Shown here: positions 9,434 through 18,293 of the stretch, piece by piece
Layout: every line of letters starts with the position of its first letter
Position numbering within the stretch: the first letter of the stretch is position 1
Source of the DNA: JACDHG01 sp963815295
GTDB lineage: Bacteria; Actinomycetota; Actinomycetes; Propionibacteriales; Nocardioidaceae
NCBI GenBank assembly: GCA_963815295.1
Contig: CAWFFZ010000008.1
Location: 1,798,001-1,862,000 of the forward strand
Length of the DNA stretch: 64,000 nt
Reading direction: 5' to 3'
The notes under the pieces: model-generated
Told to the model about the DNA's origin: nothing
Seen by the model: only the letters and a program-made list of their open reading frames with translations
The model's database searches: none
Translations under genes and position numbers: made by a program

Positions 9434-9715
9434 ATGATCACCGCCATCGTGTTCATCAAGGCCGATGTGGCCCAGATCCCCGAGGTTGCGCAGCAGATCG
9501 CCTCGCTCGACGGCGTGAGCGAGGTCTACTCCGTGACCGGGGGCATCGACCTGATCGCGATGCTGCGGGTCCGCGACCACGAGGACGTGGCCGCCCTGGT
9601 GCCCGACAAGATCAACAAGGTCTCGGGAGTGCAGTCGACAGAGACGCATATCGCGTTTCGCACCTACTCAAGCCATGACCTCGAAGCCGCGTTCTCCCTC
9701 GGCGCCGAGGAGTAG
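9434..9715 (+). CDS. Stand-alone Lrp/AsnC ligand-binding (RAM) domain protein
   Basis: 93 residues covering only the RAM (ActR-like) effector domain of Lrp/AsnC regulators, with no helix-turn-helix. The beta-alpha-beta core is clear (ITAIVFIKAD, VYSVTGGIDLIAMLRVRDHED, THIAFRTYS). Such SARM proteins form octamers and bind amino acids. They can act as ligand sensors or modify full-length Lrp proteins. It lies tail to tail with trpD, so a link to amino-acid metabolism is possible but unproven. Confidence 0.88.
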   Translation: MITAIVFIKADVAQIPEVAQQIASLDGVSEVYSVTGGIDLIAMLRVRDHEDVAALVPDKINKVSGVQSTETHIAFRTYSSHDLEAAFSLGAEE

Positions 9716-9762
9716 CGGCCGCAGCGACCCCACAAGCTCCCACCGGTCGTGAAGGACTCCGC

Positions 9763-9785
9763 CCGGTCGAGCTTGTCGAGACCGG
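9763..9785. repeat. Stem-loop with 6-bp arms around GAGCTTGTCGA
   Basis: CCGGTC (9763-9768) and GACCGG (9780-9785) are perfect inverted arms around an 11-base core that is itself partly symmetric. It lies between the convergent RAM-domain gene and trpD, so it may help end transcription. I believe related GGTCTCGACAAGCTCGACC-type palindromes are dispersed in Nocardioidaceae genomes, but this is from memory and only one copy was seen here. Confidence 0.45.
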
Positions 9786-9814
9786 CTGCACGTGGGCGAC
9801 GAGCCGAACGTGCG

Positions 9815-9902
9815 GACCACAAGTGCCGGCTCAACAGACCACGAGTGCCGGCTCAACAGACCACGAGTGCCGGCTCAACAGACCACGAGTGACGGCTCAA
9901 CG
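9815..9902. repeat. Four tandem 22-bp direct repeats at the trpD 3' end
   Basis: Units start at 9815, 9837, 9859 and 9881 with an exact period of 22 bp. Each reads GACCAC(A/G)AGTG(C/A)CGGCTCAACA or nearly so; units 2 and 3 are identical, unit 1 differs at one base and unit 4 at two. The array ends three bases before the trpD stop codon, in non-coding DNA. Unit length is not a multiple of three and there are no unique spacers, so it is a minisatellite rather than coding repeats or CRISPR. Confidence 0.85.
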
Positions 9903-9905
9903 GAA

Positions 9906-10953
9906 TTAAGTCACGGTTCGGCTGCAGGCGGCGAGCCAAGCCGCGAGCTTGTCGCGCGCAGCGCCCGTGTCGACAGCGTCGGCTGCGCGCGACAGTCCCG
10001 CCTTGAGGCGGTCGACCAGCGGAGCCTCCGACACGTCGTAGGCCGCGATGCCGGCGGCGGCATTGAGGAGTACGGCGTCACGCACCGGACCGGGCTCACC
10101 AGCCAGCAGGGTGTGGACCACCGCGACGTTGAACTCCACATCTCCACCGCGCAGGCTCTCCGGCGTTGCTGTCGCCAGCCCGAGCGCGGCCGGGTCTAGC
10201 TCATGCTCGGTCACGGCCCCGCTGACGATCGACCACACCTGCGAGGAGGTCGTGGTGGTGAGCTCGTCGAGCCCGTCGTTGCCGCGGAAGACGAACCCGT
10301 CGACGCGGCGCCTCGCCAACACCCCCGCAATGATCGCGCGCGAGCCGCGGATCAGCCACTCCGACCGCCTGGGCAGCCGGCCTGGCGGGGTTTGCCAGCG
10401 GCCCTAGGAAGTTGAACGTCGTCGCCACGCCGAGCTCGCGCCGCGGCACGGCGGAGTGCCGCAGCGCCGAGTGGAAGACCGGCGCAAAGCAGAACGTCAG
10501 CCCGACCTCGTGGGCGATCTCCCCCACCCGCTCCGGCGGCAGGTTCAGCGGGATGCCCAGGCCCTCCAGTACGTCGGCCGAGCCACACGATGATGACGCC
10601 GCGCGGTTGCCGTGCTTGACCACCGGCACGCCCGCCCCCGCCGTCACGAGCGCCGCCATGGTGGAGATGTTGACCGTGTGGGCGCGGTCGCCGCCGGTGC
10701 CGACGATGTCGACGGCCCGAGCGTCGTACGTGAGCGGAGCGGCGAACTCGTACATCGTGGCGACCAGACCCTCGACCTCCTCGACGGTCTCACCCTTTGC
10801 CCGCAGCGCCACCGCGAAGCCGGCGATCTGCGACGGCGTGGCCTCGCCAGCGAGGATCTCGCGCATCGCCCAGCCCGTCTGGTCGGCGGACAAGTCGGCG
10901 CGGGAGATCAGCCGGGAGAGGACGTCCGGCCAGGTGAAGTCGGGGCTCGCCAT
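9906..10953 (-). pseudogene. trpD: Anthranilate phosphoribosyltransferase, single frame break
   Basis: TrpD transfers phosphoribose from PRPP to anthranilate in tryptophan synthesis. The first frame (10953 down to about 10342) has the PRPP site DIVGTGGDR (residues 83-90), the VKHGNRAASS loop and TFNFLGPLANPARP. The last frame, down to 9906, has VFRGNDGLDELTTTT. The two meet in a CG-repeat (about 10335-10345) where one extra base fits: dropping it gives LARIIAGVLARRR and a total of exactly 349 codons, the normal length. TrpD is needed for prototrophy, so a sequencing slip is quite possible. The gene is ten bases behind the receiver-domain gene, in the order Rv2192c shows beside ctaE. Confidence 0.88.
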
Positions 10954-10963
10954 CAGCTGTGGC

Positions 10964-11356
10964 TCAGCCCGCGGTCAGGCCGGCACGCGGCCGCAGCAGT
11001 GCGATCACCTGCTCCACGAGGGCCAGCGGGTCGATCGGGTGGGATACCACGTCGTCAGCACGCGACCAGGTGGCCAGCCATCCGTCCTCACGCCTGCCGA
11101 TGATCACCATGATCGGCGGACACTGGTAGATCTCGTCCTTCAGCTGTCGACAGATGCCGATGCCGCCGGCAGGGACCGCCTCTCCGTCGAGGATTGCCAG
11201 GTCGACGCCGCCCGCGTCCATGGTGGCGATCACGACCGGCTCGGTGGCGCATTCGACGTACTCGACGGCAGGGAGGTCAGGATGCGGCCGCTTCCCAAGA
11301 GCGAGCAGGATCTCGCTCCGGGTGTTGGAGTCGTCGCTGTAGACCAGCACCTTCAT
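10964..11356 (-). CDS. Stand-alone response-regulator receiver domain, atypical
   Basis: 130 residues with a CheY-like fold and no output domain. The acidic pocket (SDD near residue 8) and phospho-acceptor Asp (in LAILDGEAV, near 57) are present. The usual Thr/Ser position is occupied by Gly in VIIGRRE, and the usual Lys of the KP motif is His in SHPIDP. These changes suggest that phosphorylation-dependent signalling is altered or lost. Its start overlaps the stop of the CtaG-like gene (ATGA) and it is ten bases ahead of trpD. No histidine kinase is nearby. Confidence 0.75.
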   Translation of the reverse strand: MKVLVYSDDSNTRSEILLALGKRPHPDLPAVEYVECATEPVVIATMDAGGVDLAILDGEAVPAGGIGICRQLKDEIYQCPPIMVIIGRREDGWLATWSRADDVVSHPIDPLALVEQVIALLRPRAGLTAG

Positions 11357-12309
11357 GGCCGTGACCTGCCTCGAGACGGGGGTTGACTGCTGTGCGCGAT
11401 GCTACCCGCAGCGGCCGCAGCGGCTTCCTCGGCGTCGAGGCGGCGATCTTCTCGCGCGGCCTCCCGTTGGCTCTGTCGCACCCACTGCGCGAACAACACA
11501 CCGAAGAACACCAGCGCGATGAGGTCGCCCGACGCCCACAGGATGCCGCCGGCGAGGTACTGGTCGTCGGCGACTGAGGGTGGCCAGTCGCGCTCGAACG
11601 ACGTATACCAGTCACCGGCGATCAGCGTGTCCATCGTCATGATCGTGACGCCGAGGAAAGCGTGGAAGGGCAGCGTCGCGAACACTGTCAGCATCCGGAG
11701 TGGGTATGCCACCCGGCCCGGCACTGGGTCGACGCCGAGCAACGGCCAGAAGAACAGGCACCCCACGGCCACGAAGTGCAGGTGCATCAGGTCGTGCAGG
11801 GCGGCCGACTCGAGCGTCGCGTCGTACCACCCCGAGAAGTACAGCACCCAGGGAGTCAGGACGAAGAGTGCGAACGCGACCGGCGGAAACGCCAGCACCG
11901 CCGCCAGCCGGCTGTGCAGCGCCGCCAAGAGCCACCCACGCGGTCGCCTCGGCAGGGTCCTGAGCGCCAGGGTCACAGGCGCTCCCAGCGCGAGGAAGAC
12001 AGGCGCCACCATCGACATCAGCATGTGCTGAACCATGTGCATACTCAGCAGGACCGTGTCGTATGCCGCCAGGGACGTGCTGGTGGCGATCCCCAACACC
12101 CCGAGCCCGCCGACGCAGAAGCTCAGCGTCCGCCCCCACGACCAGTGATCCCCCCGCCGCGCGAGCACCCGCACCCCGGCGGCGTACAGGCCGAGGGCAA
12201 CGACGATGCAGGCCAGCGGCAACGGCTCGAACACCCACGTCGTGAACACACGCTCCAACGTCAGCGGGGGCACCGCATCACCGGTATCGGCGTGCGCGAG
12301 ATAGCTCAC
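11353..12309 (-). CDS. CtaG-type cytochrome c oxidase assembly membrane protein
   Basis: 318 residues with about seven membrane segments and the caa3-type CtaG features: conserved histidines in SMHMVQHMLMSM and in LHDLMHLHFV, and in PFHAFLGV. Family members help copper delivery and assembly of haem-copper oxidases. It is divergent from ctaE, which fits that role. The C-terminus is a charged and Ala-rich tail. The 157 bp between the two genes must hold both promoters; a small CGTAGG/CCTACG hairpin (about 12314-12336) is the only structure I noticed in it. Confidence 0.9.
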   Translation of the reverse strand: MSYLAHADTGDAVPPLTLERVFTTWVFEPLPLACIVVALGLYAAGVRVLARRGDHWSWGRTLSFCVGGLGVLGIATSTSLAAYDTVLLSMHMVQHMLMSMVAPVFLALGAPVTLALRTLPRRPRGWLLAALHSRLAAVLAFPPVAFALFVLTPWVLYFSGWYDATLESAALHDLMHLHFVAVGCLFFWPLLGVDPVPGRVAYPLRMLTVFATLPFHAFLGVTIMTMDTLIAGDWYTSFERDWPPSVADDQYLAGGILWASGDLIALVFFGVLFAQWVRQSQREAAREDRRLDAEEAAAAAAGSIAHSSQPPSRGRSRP

Positions 12310-12466
12310 GCGCTCAGCGTAGGGCGTGTCTTTTGCCTACGAAGCCGCGGTGTGAAGCCCGGACAACCAGTTCGGTCCGAGTGGGCCCCGCGCGGGCCCC
12401 GCAGGATGCTCGCCGACCTCGGGGGGTCGCTGTCCCTTCTGGCGATCGTCAGGACATAATGGCGGC

Positions 12467-13114
12467 GTGGCGACTACGACGGCAGTCCCGGCCTCCCGAC
12501 TGCACGGGCAGCATGATCGGCCGAGCATGGTCAGCGTCGGCACAATCGTCTGGTTGGCCAGCGAGCTCATGTTCTTCGCCGCCCTGTTCGCCGCCTACTT
12601 CACGCTTCGCAGCGCAACTCCCGACACAGTCGCCCTGTGGGCGCAGGAGACGGAGAAGCTCAACATCCCGTTCGCCTCGGTCAACACGACGGTCCTGGTG
12701 CTGAGCTCCGTCACCTGCCAGTTGGGCGTGTTCGCGGCGGAGAAGGGGGCTGTCGGCCGCTCCGGATCGCTCCTGCAGGTCGGCAAGTGGGGGTTGCGCG
12801 AGTGGTTCGTGCTCACCTACATCATGGGCGCGGTCTTCATCGCCGGGCAGGTGCTCGAGTACGCCGCCCTGGTCAGTGAGAACGTCACGATCCCGTCGTC
12901 GGCATACGGTTCGATCTTCTACCTGACCACGGGCTTCCACGGGCTCCACGTGACCGGCGGGCTGATCGCCTTCCTGTTTGTGCTCGGTCGGACCTACATG
13001 GCCCGCACGTTCACCCACGAGCAAGCCGTGACAGCCATCGTCGTGTCGTACTACTGGCACTTCGTCGACGTGGTCTGGATCGGTCTGTTCGCCACGATCT
13101 ACCTGCTCCAGTGA
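12467..13114 (+). CDS. ctaE: Cytochrome c oxidase subunit III
   Basis: 215 residues from a GTG at 12467, with five or so membrane helices. Typical subunit III stretches are ASELMFFAALFAAYF, the acidic-rich loop before GQVLEYAAL, YLTTGFHGLHVTGGL and the ending SYYWHFVDVVWIGLF. It is the first gene of the plus-strand ctaE-qcrC-qcrA-qcrB operon, as in M. tuberculosis (Rv2193-Rv2196). It is part of the aa3 module of the bcc-aa3 supercomplex in the cytoplasmic membrane. Confidence 0.97.
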   Translation: MATTTAVPASRLHGQHDRPSMVSVGTIVWLASELMFFAALFAAYFTLRSATPDTVALWAQETEKLNIPFASVNTTVLVLSSVTCQLGVFAAEKGAVGRSGSLLQVGKWGLREWFVLTYIMGAVFIAGQVLEYAALVSENVTIPSSAYGSIFYLTTGFHGLHVTGGLIAFLFVLGRTYMARTFTHEQAVTAIVVSYYWHFVDVVWIGLFATIYLLQ

Positions 13115-13170
13115 TGGCCGAAACTGCTCCAAAAGCTGACGACTGCTCCAAGAGTTGAAGGGAGGGCTTC

Positions 13171-14001
13171 GTGAAGTTCCTGTCGAGTCGCCGCAGGCAT
13201 CCGCTCGCTGGGCTCTTGGTCGTGCTGTTCGGTCTCATCACGGTCGGCGTGTGCTACGCGGCGTTCCGCCCGGCAGTCGCCGACGCGCCCTCGAAGGCCG
13301 ATGACGAACTGATCGCGCAGGGCCGGGAGCTCTTCGTCGTCGGCTGCTCTTCCTGCCACGGGCTCAACGCCGAGGGCATCGTGACGAAGTCGGGAAACAA
13401 CAACGGCCCGCCTCTGATCGGCGTCGGCGCGGCGGCAGTCGACTTCCAGGTCGGGACCGGCCGGATGCCGGCGCAGCGGCCCGACGTGCAGATACCCGAG
13501 AAGCACCAGGTGTACGACGAGCAGGAGGTCGAGGCGCTCGCGGCCTACATCGCTTCCCTCGGCCCGGGCCCGGCCATCCCCGACGAGGAGGACTTCGACA
13601 CCAGTGACGTCAGCCTCGAGGACCTCGTGCAGGGTGGCGCCCTGTGGCGTACCAACTGCACCGCCTGCCACAACTACACAGCGTCCGGCGGAGCGCTCCC
13701 CGACGGCAAGTACGCGCCCAGCCTCCTCGATGTCGAACCGAAGTACATCTACGAGGCGATGATCACCGGGCCGCAGCAGATGCCCGTGTTCTCAGACGAC
13801 GTCATTACGTCGGAGGAGAAGCGCCAGATCATCGCCTACATCCAGATGCTGCAGACCCAGCCGGCGTACGGCGGAGCTGACCTCGGCGGCCTCGGGCCGG
13901 TCGGCGAAGGGCTGTGGCTCTGGCTCGTCGGCATCGGGTCCCTGGTGCTGGTGACCGTGTGGATCGCCAACAACGGCGCTCGAGCAAAGAAGACCACATG
14001 A
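13171..14001 (+). CDS. qcrC: Ubiquinol(menaquinol)-cytochrome c reductase di-haem cytochrome c subunit
   Basis: 276 residues. The N-terminal membrane anchor (about 11-33) is followed by two cytochrome c domains with CSSCH (Cys59, Cys62, His63) and CTACH (Cys163, Cys166, His167), axial Met candidates in each, and a C-terminal membrane helix. Two covalent haems replace the separate cytochrome c that actinobacteria lack, so QcrC passes electrons from the bc1 part straight to CtaC. GTG start at 13171 after GGGAGGG. The stop overlaps the qcrA start (ATGA). Confidence 0.97.
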   Translation: MKFLSSRRRHPLAGLLVVLFGLITVGVCYAAFRPAVADAPSKADDELIAQGRELFVVGCSSCHGLNAEGIVTKSGNNNGPPLIGVGAAAVDFQVGTGRMPAQRPDVQIPEKHQVYDEQEVEALAAYIASLGPGPAIPDEEDFDTSDVSLEDLVQGGALWRTNCTACHNYTASGGALPDGKYAPSLLDVEPKYIYEAMITGPQQMPVFSDDVITSEEKRQIIAYIQMLQTQPAYGGADLGGLGPVGEGLWLWLVGIGSLVLVTVWIANNGARAKKTT

Positions 14002-15116
14002 GCGACCAAGGAAAGTGGCGTAGCGACGAGATCGCACGCTCCAAGGCGGGCAAAGACAACCCCGAGGACTACGACGAAGTCGGTCCCCACAGCGCACCCG
14101 CGGCAGAGCCGATCCCCGATCCGGGACTGCCGGAGCACCGCGATCGTCCGACTGACGTCGACCCGAGACTGGAGCGCCGCGCTGAGCGACAGATCTCCGC
14201 GTTCTTCATTGCCGCGGGCGTGCTCTCGGTGCTCTTCTGCGTCGCGTTCTTCAGCTTTGACCCGACCATCGACGGCGAAACCATCCTCGGTATGGGCGCA
14301 TCCAACCTGACGCTCGGCCTCAGCCTCGGGCTCGCGTTGACGTTCATCGGCATCGGTGCGATCCAGTGGGCCCGCAAACTGATGACCGACGAAGAGATCA
14401 TCGAGTACCGGCACTCTGCCGCGTCGAGCGACGAGGACCGCGAGGAGACCCTCGCGGCGTTTCGGGTCGGCGTCAAGGAGTCCGGCTTCGGCCGACGCAA
14501 GCTGGTCCGCAATAGCCTGCTCGGAGGCATCGGGCTGCTCGGGCTGCCCACCGTGGTGCTGCTCCGTGACTTAGGCCCGCTGCCCGGCACAAAGCTCGAG
14601 GAGACGGTGTGGAAACGCGGCGTGCGGGTCGTCAACGACGTCACCGGGATGCCGCTGCAGCCGCAAGACATCAAGACCGGAGCCCTGGTCAACGCCGAGC
14701 CCAGCGTGTTCTTCCCCGAGACCGACGCCGACGGCGAGGAAGTCCCAGCCGAGTACGAAGGCGCGGAGCTGCTGGTCGAGAAGGCCAAGGCTGCCGTCAT
14801 CTTGGTCCGGATGCTGCCGGAGGACATCACCCCAGCCCCGGGTCGGGAGAACTGGGGCATCGACGGGATCCTCTGCTTCTCGAAGATCTGCACGCACGTC
14901 GGCTGTCCGATCAGCCTGTGGGAGCAGCAGACCCACCACTTGCTGTGCCCCTGCCACCAGTCGACGTTCGACCTCGCCGACAACGGACGAGTTCTGTTCG
15001 GTCCGGCGGCCCGCAACCTTCCGCAGCTGCCTCTCATGCTCGACGACGAGGGGTACATCGTGGCGAGAGAAGGCTTCCAGGAGCCCGTCGGACCGAGTTT
15101 CTGGGAACGAGGGTGA
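13998..15116 (+). CDS. qcrA: Rieske iron-sulfur subunit of the cytochrome bc1 complex
   Basis: 372 residues from the ATG at 13998, which overlaps the qcrC stop. The N-terminal part is charged and carries the three membrane helices typical of actinobacterial QcrA. The C-terminal Rieske domain binds a 2Fe-2S cluster through CTHVGC (first Cys near 298) and LCPCHQS (near 316-320), with a GPAARNLPQLPL proline-loop. It moves electrons from menaquinol at QcrB to QcrC. Confidence 0.96.
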   Translation: MSDQGKWRSDEIARSKAGKDNPEDYDEVGPHSAPAAEPIPDPGLPEHRDRPTDVDPRLERRAERQISAFFIAAGVLSVLFCVAFFSFDPTIDGETILGMGASNLTLGLSLGLALTFIGIGAIQWARKLMTDEEIIEYRHSAASSDEDREETLAAFRVGVKESGFGRRKLVRNSLLGGIGLLGLPTVVLLRDLGPLPGTKLEETVWKRGVRVVNDVTGMPLQPQDIKTGALVNAEPSVFFPETDADGEEVPAEYEGAELLVEKAKAAVILVRMLPEDITPAPGRENWGIDGILCFSKICTHVGCPISLWEQQTHHLLCPCHQSTFDLADNGRVLFGPAARNLPQLPLMLDDEGYIVAREGFQEPVGPSFWERG

Positions 15117-15123
15117 TCTCGCG

Positions 15124-16857
15124 ATGAGCACATCGACAGGCGCCGGAGGTACGTCGTCGCAGGCACGGCCCGGCGGGAGTGCCAAGAAGGCCGGCGGCCC
15201 CGTCGCGTGGCTCGACGACCGCATCGGGCTCGCCACGTTGGCCAAGAAGCAGGTGCGCAAGGTCTTCCCCGACCACTGGTCGTTCATGCTCGGCGAAGTG
15301 GCGCTCTGGAGCTTCGTCATCTTGCTGCTCACCGGCACCTTCTTGTCTTTGTGGTTCAAGCCGAGCATGGCCGAAGTCGAGTACATGGGTTCCTACGCCC
15401 AGCTGAGGGGCCTCCACATGTCGGAGGCCTATGCGTCAACCCTCGAGCTGTCGTTCGACGTACGCGGCGGCCTCCTCATGCGGCAGATGCACCACTGGTC
15501 AGCCAACCTGTTCCTCGCGGCAATGACGATCCACATGCTGCGGACGTTCTTCACCGGGGCATTCCGCAAGCCTCGCGAGCTCAACTGGCTCGTCGGCCTC
15601 GGCCTGCTGCAGCTGGGCATCATCGAGGGGTTCGCCGGCTACTCACTGCCGGACGACCTGCTGTCGGGCACGGGGCTGCGGATCGCCGAAGGCTTGATCC
15701 TCTCGATCCCGGTCGTCGGCACGTACCTCACGTTCTTCATCTTCGGCGGCCAGTTCCCCGGCGACGACTTCATCCCCCGGCTCTACACCGTCCATGTGCT
15801 GCTGATCCCGGGTATCATGCTCGCCCTGATCGCGGCCCACATGCTGCTGCTCGTCTACCACAAGCACACGCAGTGGCCTGGGCCCGGCCGCACGAACGAC
15901 AACGTCGTCGGCTACCCGCTCCTGCCGGTCTACACGGCCAAGGCGGGCGGCTTCTTCTTCATCGTGTTCGGCGTCACCGCCTTAATGGGCGGGCTGATGC
16001 AGATCAACCCGATCTGGCAGTACGGTCCCTACGACCCCTCTCAAGTGACCGCGGGATCACAGCCCGACTGGTATATGGGCTGGCTCGAGGGGGGCCTGCG
16101 CATCATGCCGAACTGGGAGACGCGGGCATTCGGGTTCACCTTGTCGTGGAACGTGATGATCCCAGGGCTCGTACTGATGGGGATCTTGTTCACCGTCCTC
16201 GCGTTGTACCCGTTCATCGAGGCCTGGCTGACCGGCGACGACCGCGAGCACCACCTGCTCGACCGGCCCCGCAACCAGCCGACCCGGACCGCATTCGGCG
16301 CCGCTGGCATCACGGCGTACGGCGTCTTGTGGCTGGCAGGAGGAAACGACATCGTCGGGCCGTTGTTCGATGTGTCGATCAAGTCGATCATCTGGTTTGC
16401 CCGGATCGGGATCTTCGTGCTGCCTGTGTTGGCGTTCATCATCACCAAACGATGGTGTCTGTCGCTGCAACGCCATGACCGCGAGACCGTGCTGCACGGC
16501 TACGAGACCGGGGTGATCATGCGGTCGCCCGAGGGCGCGTATGACGAGATCCACGTCCCGCTCCAGACCGAGCACGCCTACACGCTGACCACGCATGACC
16601 GGCGGATCCCCATCGAGGTGCCACCGGATGAGGACTCAGGTGGGGTTGCGGCGCGCAGGCAGGCCGTACAGAAGGTCCGTGCCCGGCTGGCGCAATTCTG
16701 GTTCGGCGACGAGGTGGCCAAGCCGACCACGGAGGAACTCGAGGACGCACAGCACCACAACGGGGCACCTCATGTCGACCCTGACCGCCACGTGGGGATC
16801 GAGACCGGTGGGCAGGTCGGTGGCGACGACTTCGAGCTAGAAGAGCCCCACCGGTAG
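15124..16857 (+). CDS. qcrB: Cytochrome b subunit of the cytochrome bc1 complex
   Basis: 577 residues with eight or more membrane helices and haem-ligand histidines in MRQMHHWSANLFLAAMTIHML and in the later AAHMLLLVYHKH segment. The Qo-site sequence is present in the region around LDRPRNQP and the helices before it. It oxidises menaquinol. Start ATG at 15124, seven bases after the qcrA stop. The hydrophilic C-terminal tail (about 455-577) is the long form seen in actinobacteria. A hairpin ends the operon 23 bp downstream. Confidence 0.96.
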   Translation: MSTSTGAGGTSSQARPGGSAKKAGGPVAWLDDRIGLATLAKKQVRKVFPDHWSFMLGEVALWSFVILLLTGTFLSLWFKPSMAEVEYMGSYAQLRGLHMSEAYASTLELSFDVRGGLLMRQMHHWSANLFLAAMTIHMLRTFFTGAFRKPRELNWLVGLGLLQLGIIEGFAGYSLPDDLLSGTGLRIAEGLILSIPVVGTYLTFFIFGGQFPGDDFIPRLYTVHVLLIPGIMLALIAAHMLLLVYHKHTQWPGPGRTNDNVVGYPLLPVYTAKAGGFFFIVFGVTALMGGLMQINPIWQYGPYDPSQVTAGSQPDWYMGWLEGGLRIMPNWETRAFGFTLSWNVMIPGLVLMGILFTVLALYPFIEAWLTGDDREHHLLDRPRNQPTRTAFGAAGITAYGVLWLAGGNDIVGPLFDVSIKSIIWFARIGIFVLPVLAFIITKRWCLSLQRHDRETVLHGYETGVIMRSPEGAYDEIHVPLQTEHAYTLTTHDRRIPIEVPPDEDSGGVAARRQAVQKVRARLAQFWFGDEVAKPTTEELEDAQHHNGAPHVDPDRHVGIETGGQVGGDDFELEEPHR

Positions 16858-16879
16858 ACCTAGCAGATCATCAACGCCG

Positions 16880-16927
16880 AACGATCCGCCTTTCACGTGC
16901 TTATGACTACGTGAGAGTCGGATCGTT
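16880..16927. terminator. Long bidirectional hairpin between qcrB and the L,D-transpeptidase gene
   Basis: Outer arms AACGATCCG (16880-16888) and CGGATCGTT (16919-16927) pair perfectly. Inner arms CTTTCACGT and ACGTGAGAG pair with two mismatches around a ten-base loop. The two flanking genes converge, so one hairpin can serve both. There is no strong U-run. Confidence 0.75.
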
Positions 16928-16943
16928 TCGCGGTTGAGCGAGG

Positions 16944-18179
16944 TCAGAGGGCTGAGCCCTGCTTGTACTCGGCAAAGGAGATGTTCCAGTCGGTCCATCC
17001 GTTGCCGTCCTCGAGGCCGCGGTTGGTCCCGGTCACCTCGACCGGGTCGCCGCGGTGCGTCACGGAGTACAGCCAGGCGCCGTTCTCCGTACTCATCCCG
17101 ACACAGCCGTGTGACACGTTGGACGATCCCTGGTCGGACACCGACCACGGGGCCGCGTGGAGGAACTCGCCGGTGAACGTGACGCGCTGGGCGTACTCGA
17201 CCTCGGGGATGTTGTAGTACTCCGGGTCGCCTTGCTCGATGCCCACTGTGGCCGCGTCCATCCGCTTGGACTCGAACTTCTCGACGATCAGCTTGGTCCC
17301 GCTGCGGGTCTCCCAGCCTGGCTTGCCGCCAGTGATCGGGATCTTGCGGGCCAGCGCGCCGTTGATGAACACACCCATCTGGTTGGTCTGCAGGTTGGCT
17401 CGCATCACGACGGACTGGCCGATCGTGAAGCTCATGCTGCGGTCCATCTGACCGTAGACGCCCCTGCCGGCGTTGATGCTGTTGACCGTGAGGTCTACGT
17501 CGACCTTCGTGCCGGGCTGCCAGTACTTCGCCGGGCGCCAGTGCGCCTCGTTGTCACTCATCCATCGCCAGCTGCCCCGCTGGGCCGGCTTCGAGGTCAC
17601 CTTCATCTGCTTCTGGAACGCCGCGTGGTTTCGAACCGGTACGTCGAACTGGACGATGACCGGCATCCCCACTCCGACGGTCTCCCCCTCGAGTGGCGTG
17701 ATGTTGGCGTAGGTCTGCTCGGCCAGCGTGAGGTCGTCGGTCTTGAACGGCGTCCGGGAGCGGGCGACGAGCCCCTCGCTGTCTTTGGCAGAGCTGGACA
17801 CGACGTAGGTCATCCCAGGCTCGAGGAGCGTGTCGGCGGTCCACTCGGTCTTCGAGTCGTTGAAGGAGCCGGGCAGCTTCTTGCCCTTCAAGACGCGCAA
17901 TCCCACCGACTCGAAGATGCCGTCGGTCACCGCAATCGTGACGGGTGTGTCGACAGCAACCTCGCGCTTGCCCGTCACATTTGAGCTGATTTGGGCAACG
18001 GAATGCTTGGGCGCCTCGGGGGCCTGGTCCTCGCTGCCGGGGTCGCCAGCAGCCTGGTTGTTGCTGTCGTGCTCGCTCCCCTGGTCTTGCGTGCCGCTAC
18101 AGCCCGCAAGGGCGAGGCTCAGCACGAGCACCGCGGACACGGTCACGGGCAGCCTCAAACGGGTCCCCCATGCAGACAT
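16944..18179 (-). CDS. L,D-transpeptidase lipoprotein (Ig-like domains + YkuD)
   Basis: 411 residues. A lipoprotein signal with lipobox LALAGC (lipid-modified Cys27) anchors the protein outside the membrane. Two Ig-like domains follow, then the YkuD catalytic domain with SHGCVGMS (nucleophile Cys359) near the end, and a short C-terminal cap, the layout of mycobacterial LdtMt2. It makes 3-3 (mDap-mDap) cross-links in peptidoglycan. GAGGAG stands before the ATG at 18179. It is convergent with qcrB and lies downstream of ctaF, 114 bp apart, so it probably has its own promoter. Confidence 0.94.
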   Translation of the reverse strand: MSAWGTRLRLPVTVSAVLVLSLALAGCSGTQDQGSEHDSNNQAAGDPGSEDQAPEAPKHSVAQISSNVTGKREVAVDTPVTIAVTDGIFESVGLRVLKGKKLPGSFNDSKTEWTADTLLEPGMTYVVSSSAKDSEGLVARSRTPFKTDDLTLAEQTYANITPLEGETVGVGMPVIVQFDVPVRNHAAFQKQMKVTSKPAQRGSWRWMSDNEAHWRPAKYWQPGTKVDVDLTVNSINAGRGVYGQMDRSMSFTIGQSVVMRANLQTNQMGVFINGALARKIPITGGKPGWETRSGTKLIVEKFESKRMDAATVGIEQGDPEYYNIPEVEYAQRVTFTGEFLHAAPWSVSDQGSSNVSHGCVGMSTENGAWLYSVTHRGDPVEVTGTNRGLEDGNGWTDWNISFAEYKQGSAL

Positions 18180-18293
18180 ACAGACTCCTCAGAAGTGGTT
18201 GCGACCGGCCCCAGGGTAACAACGATGCATTACCACAAGAAATTCTCGGGCGGTGACACGCCTCACCCAGGCCCCGGTCGAGCCAAGCCCAGG

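Noticed and set aside
9815..9902. CRISPR array
   Set aside because: Units are contiguous without unique spacers, 22 bp long, and there are no cas genes.
15207..16478. 423-residue open frame overlapping qcrB in another frame
   Set aside because: Arg/Pro/His-rich translation of the shifted frame; qcrB has all family motifs.
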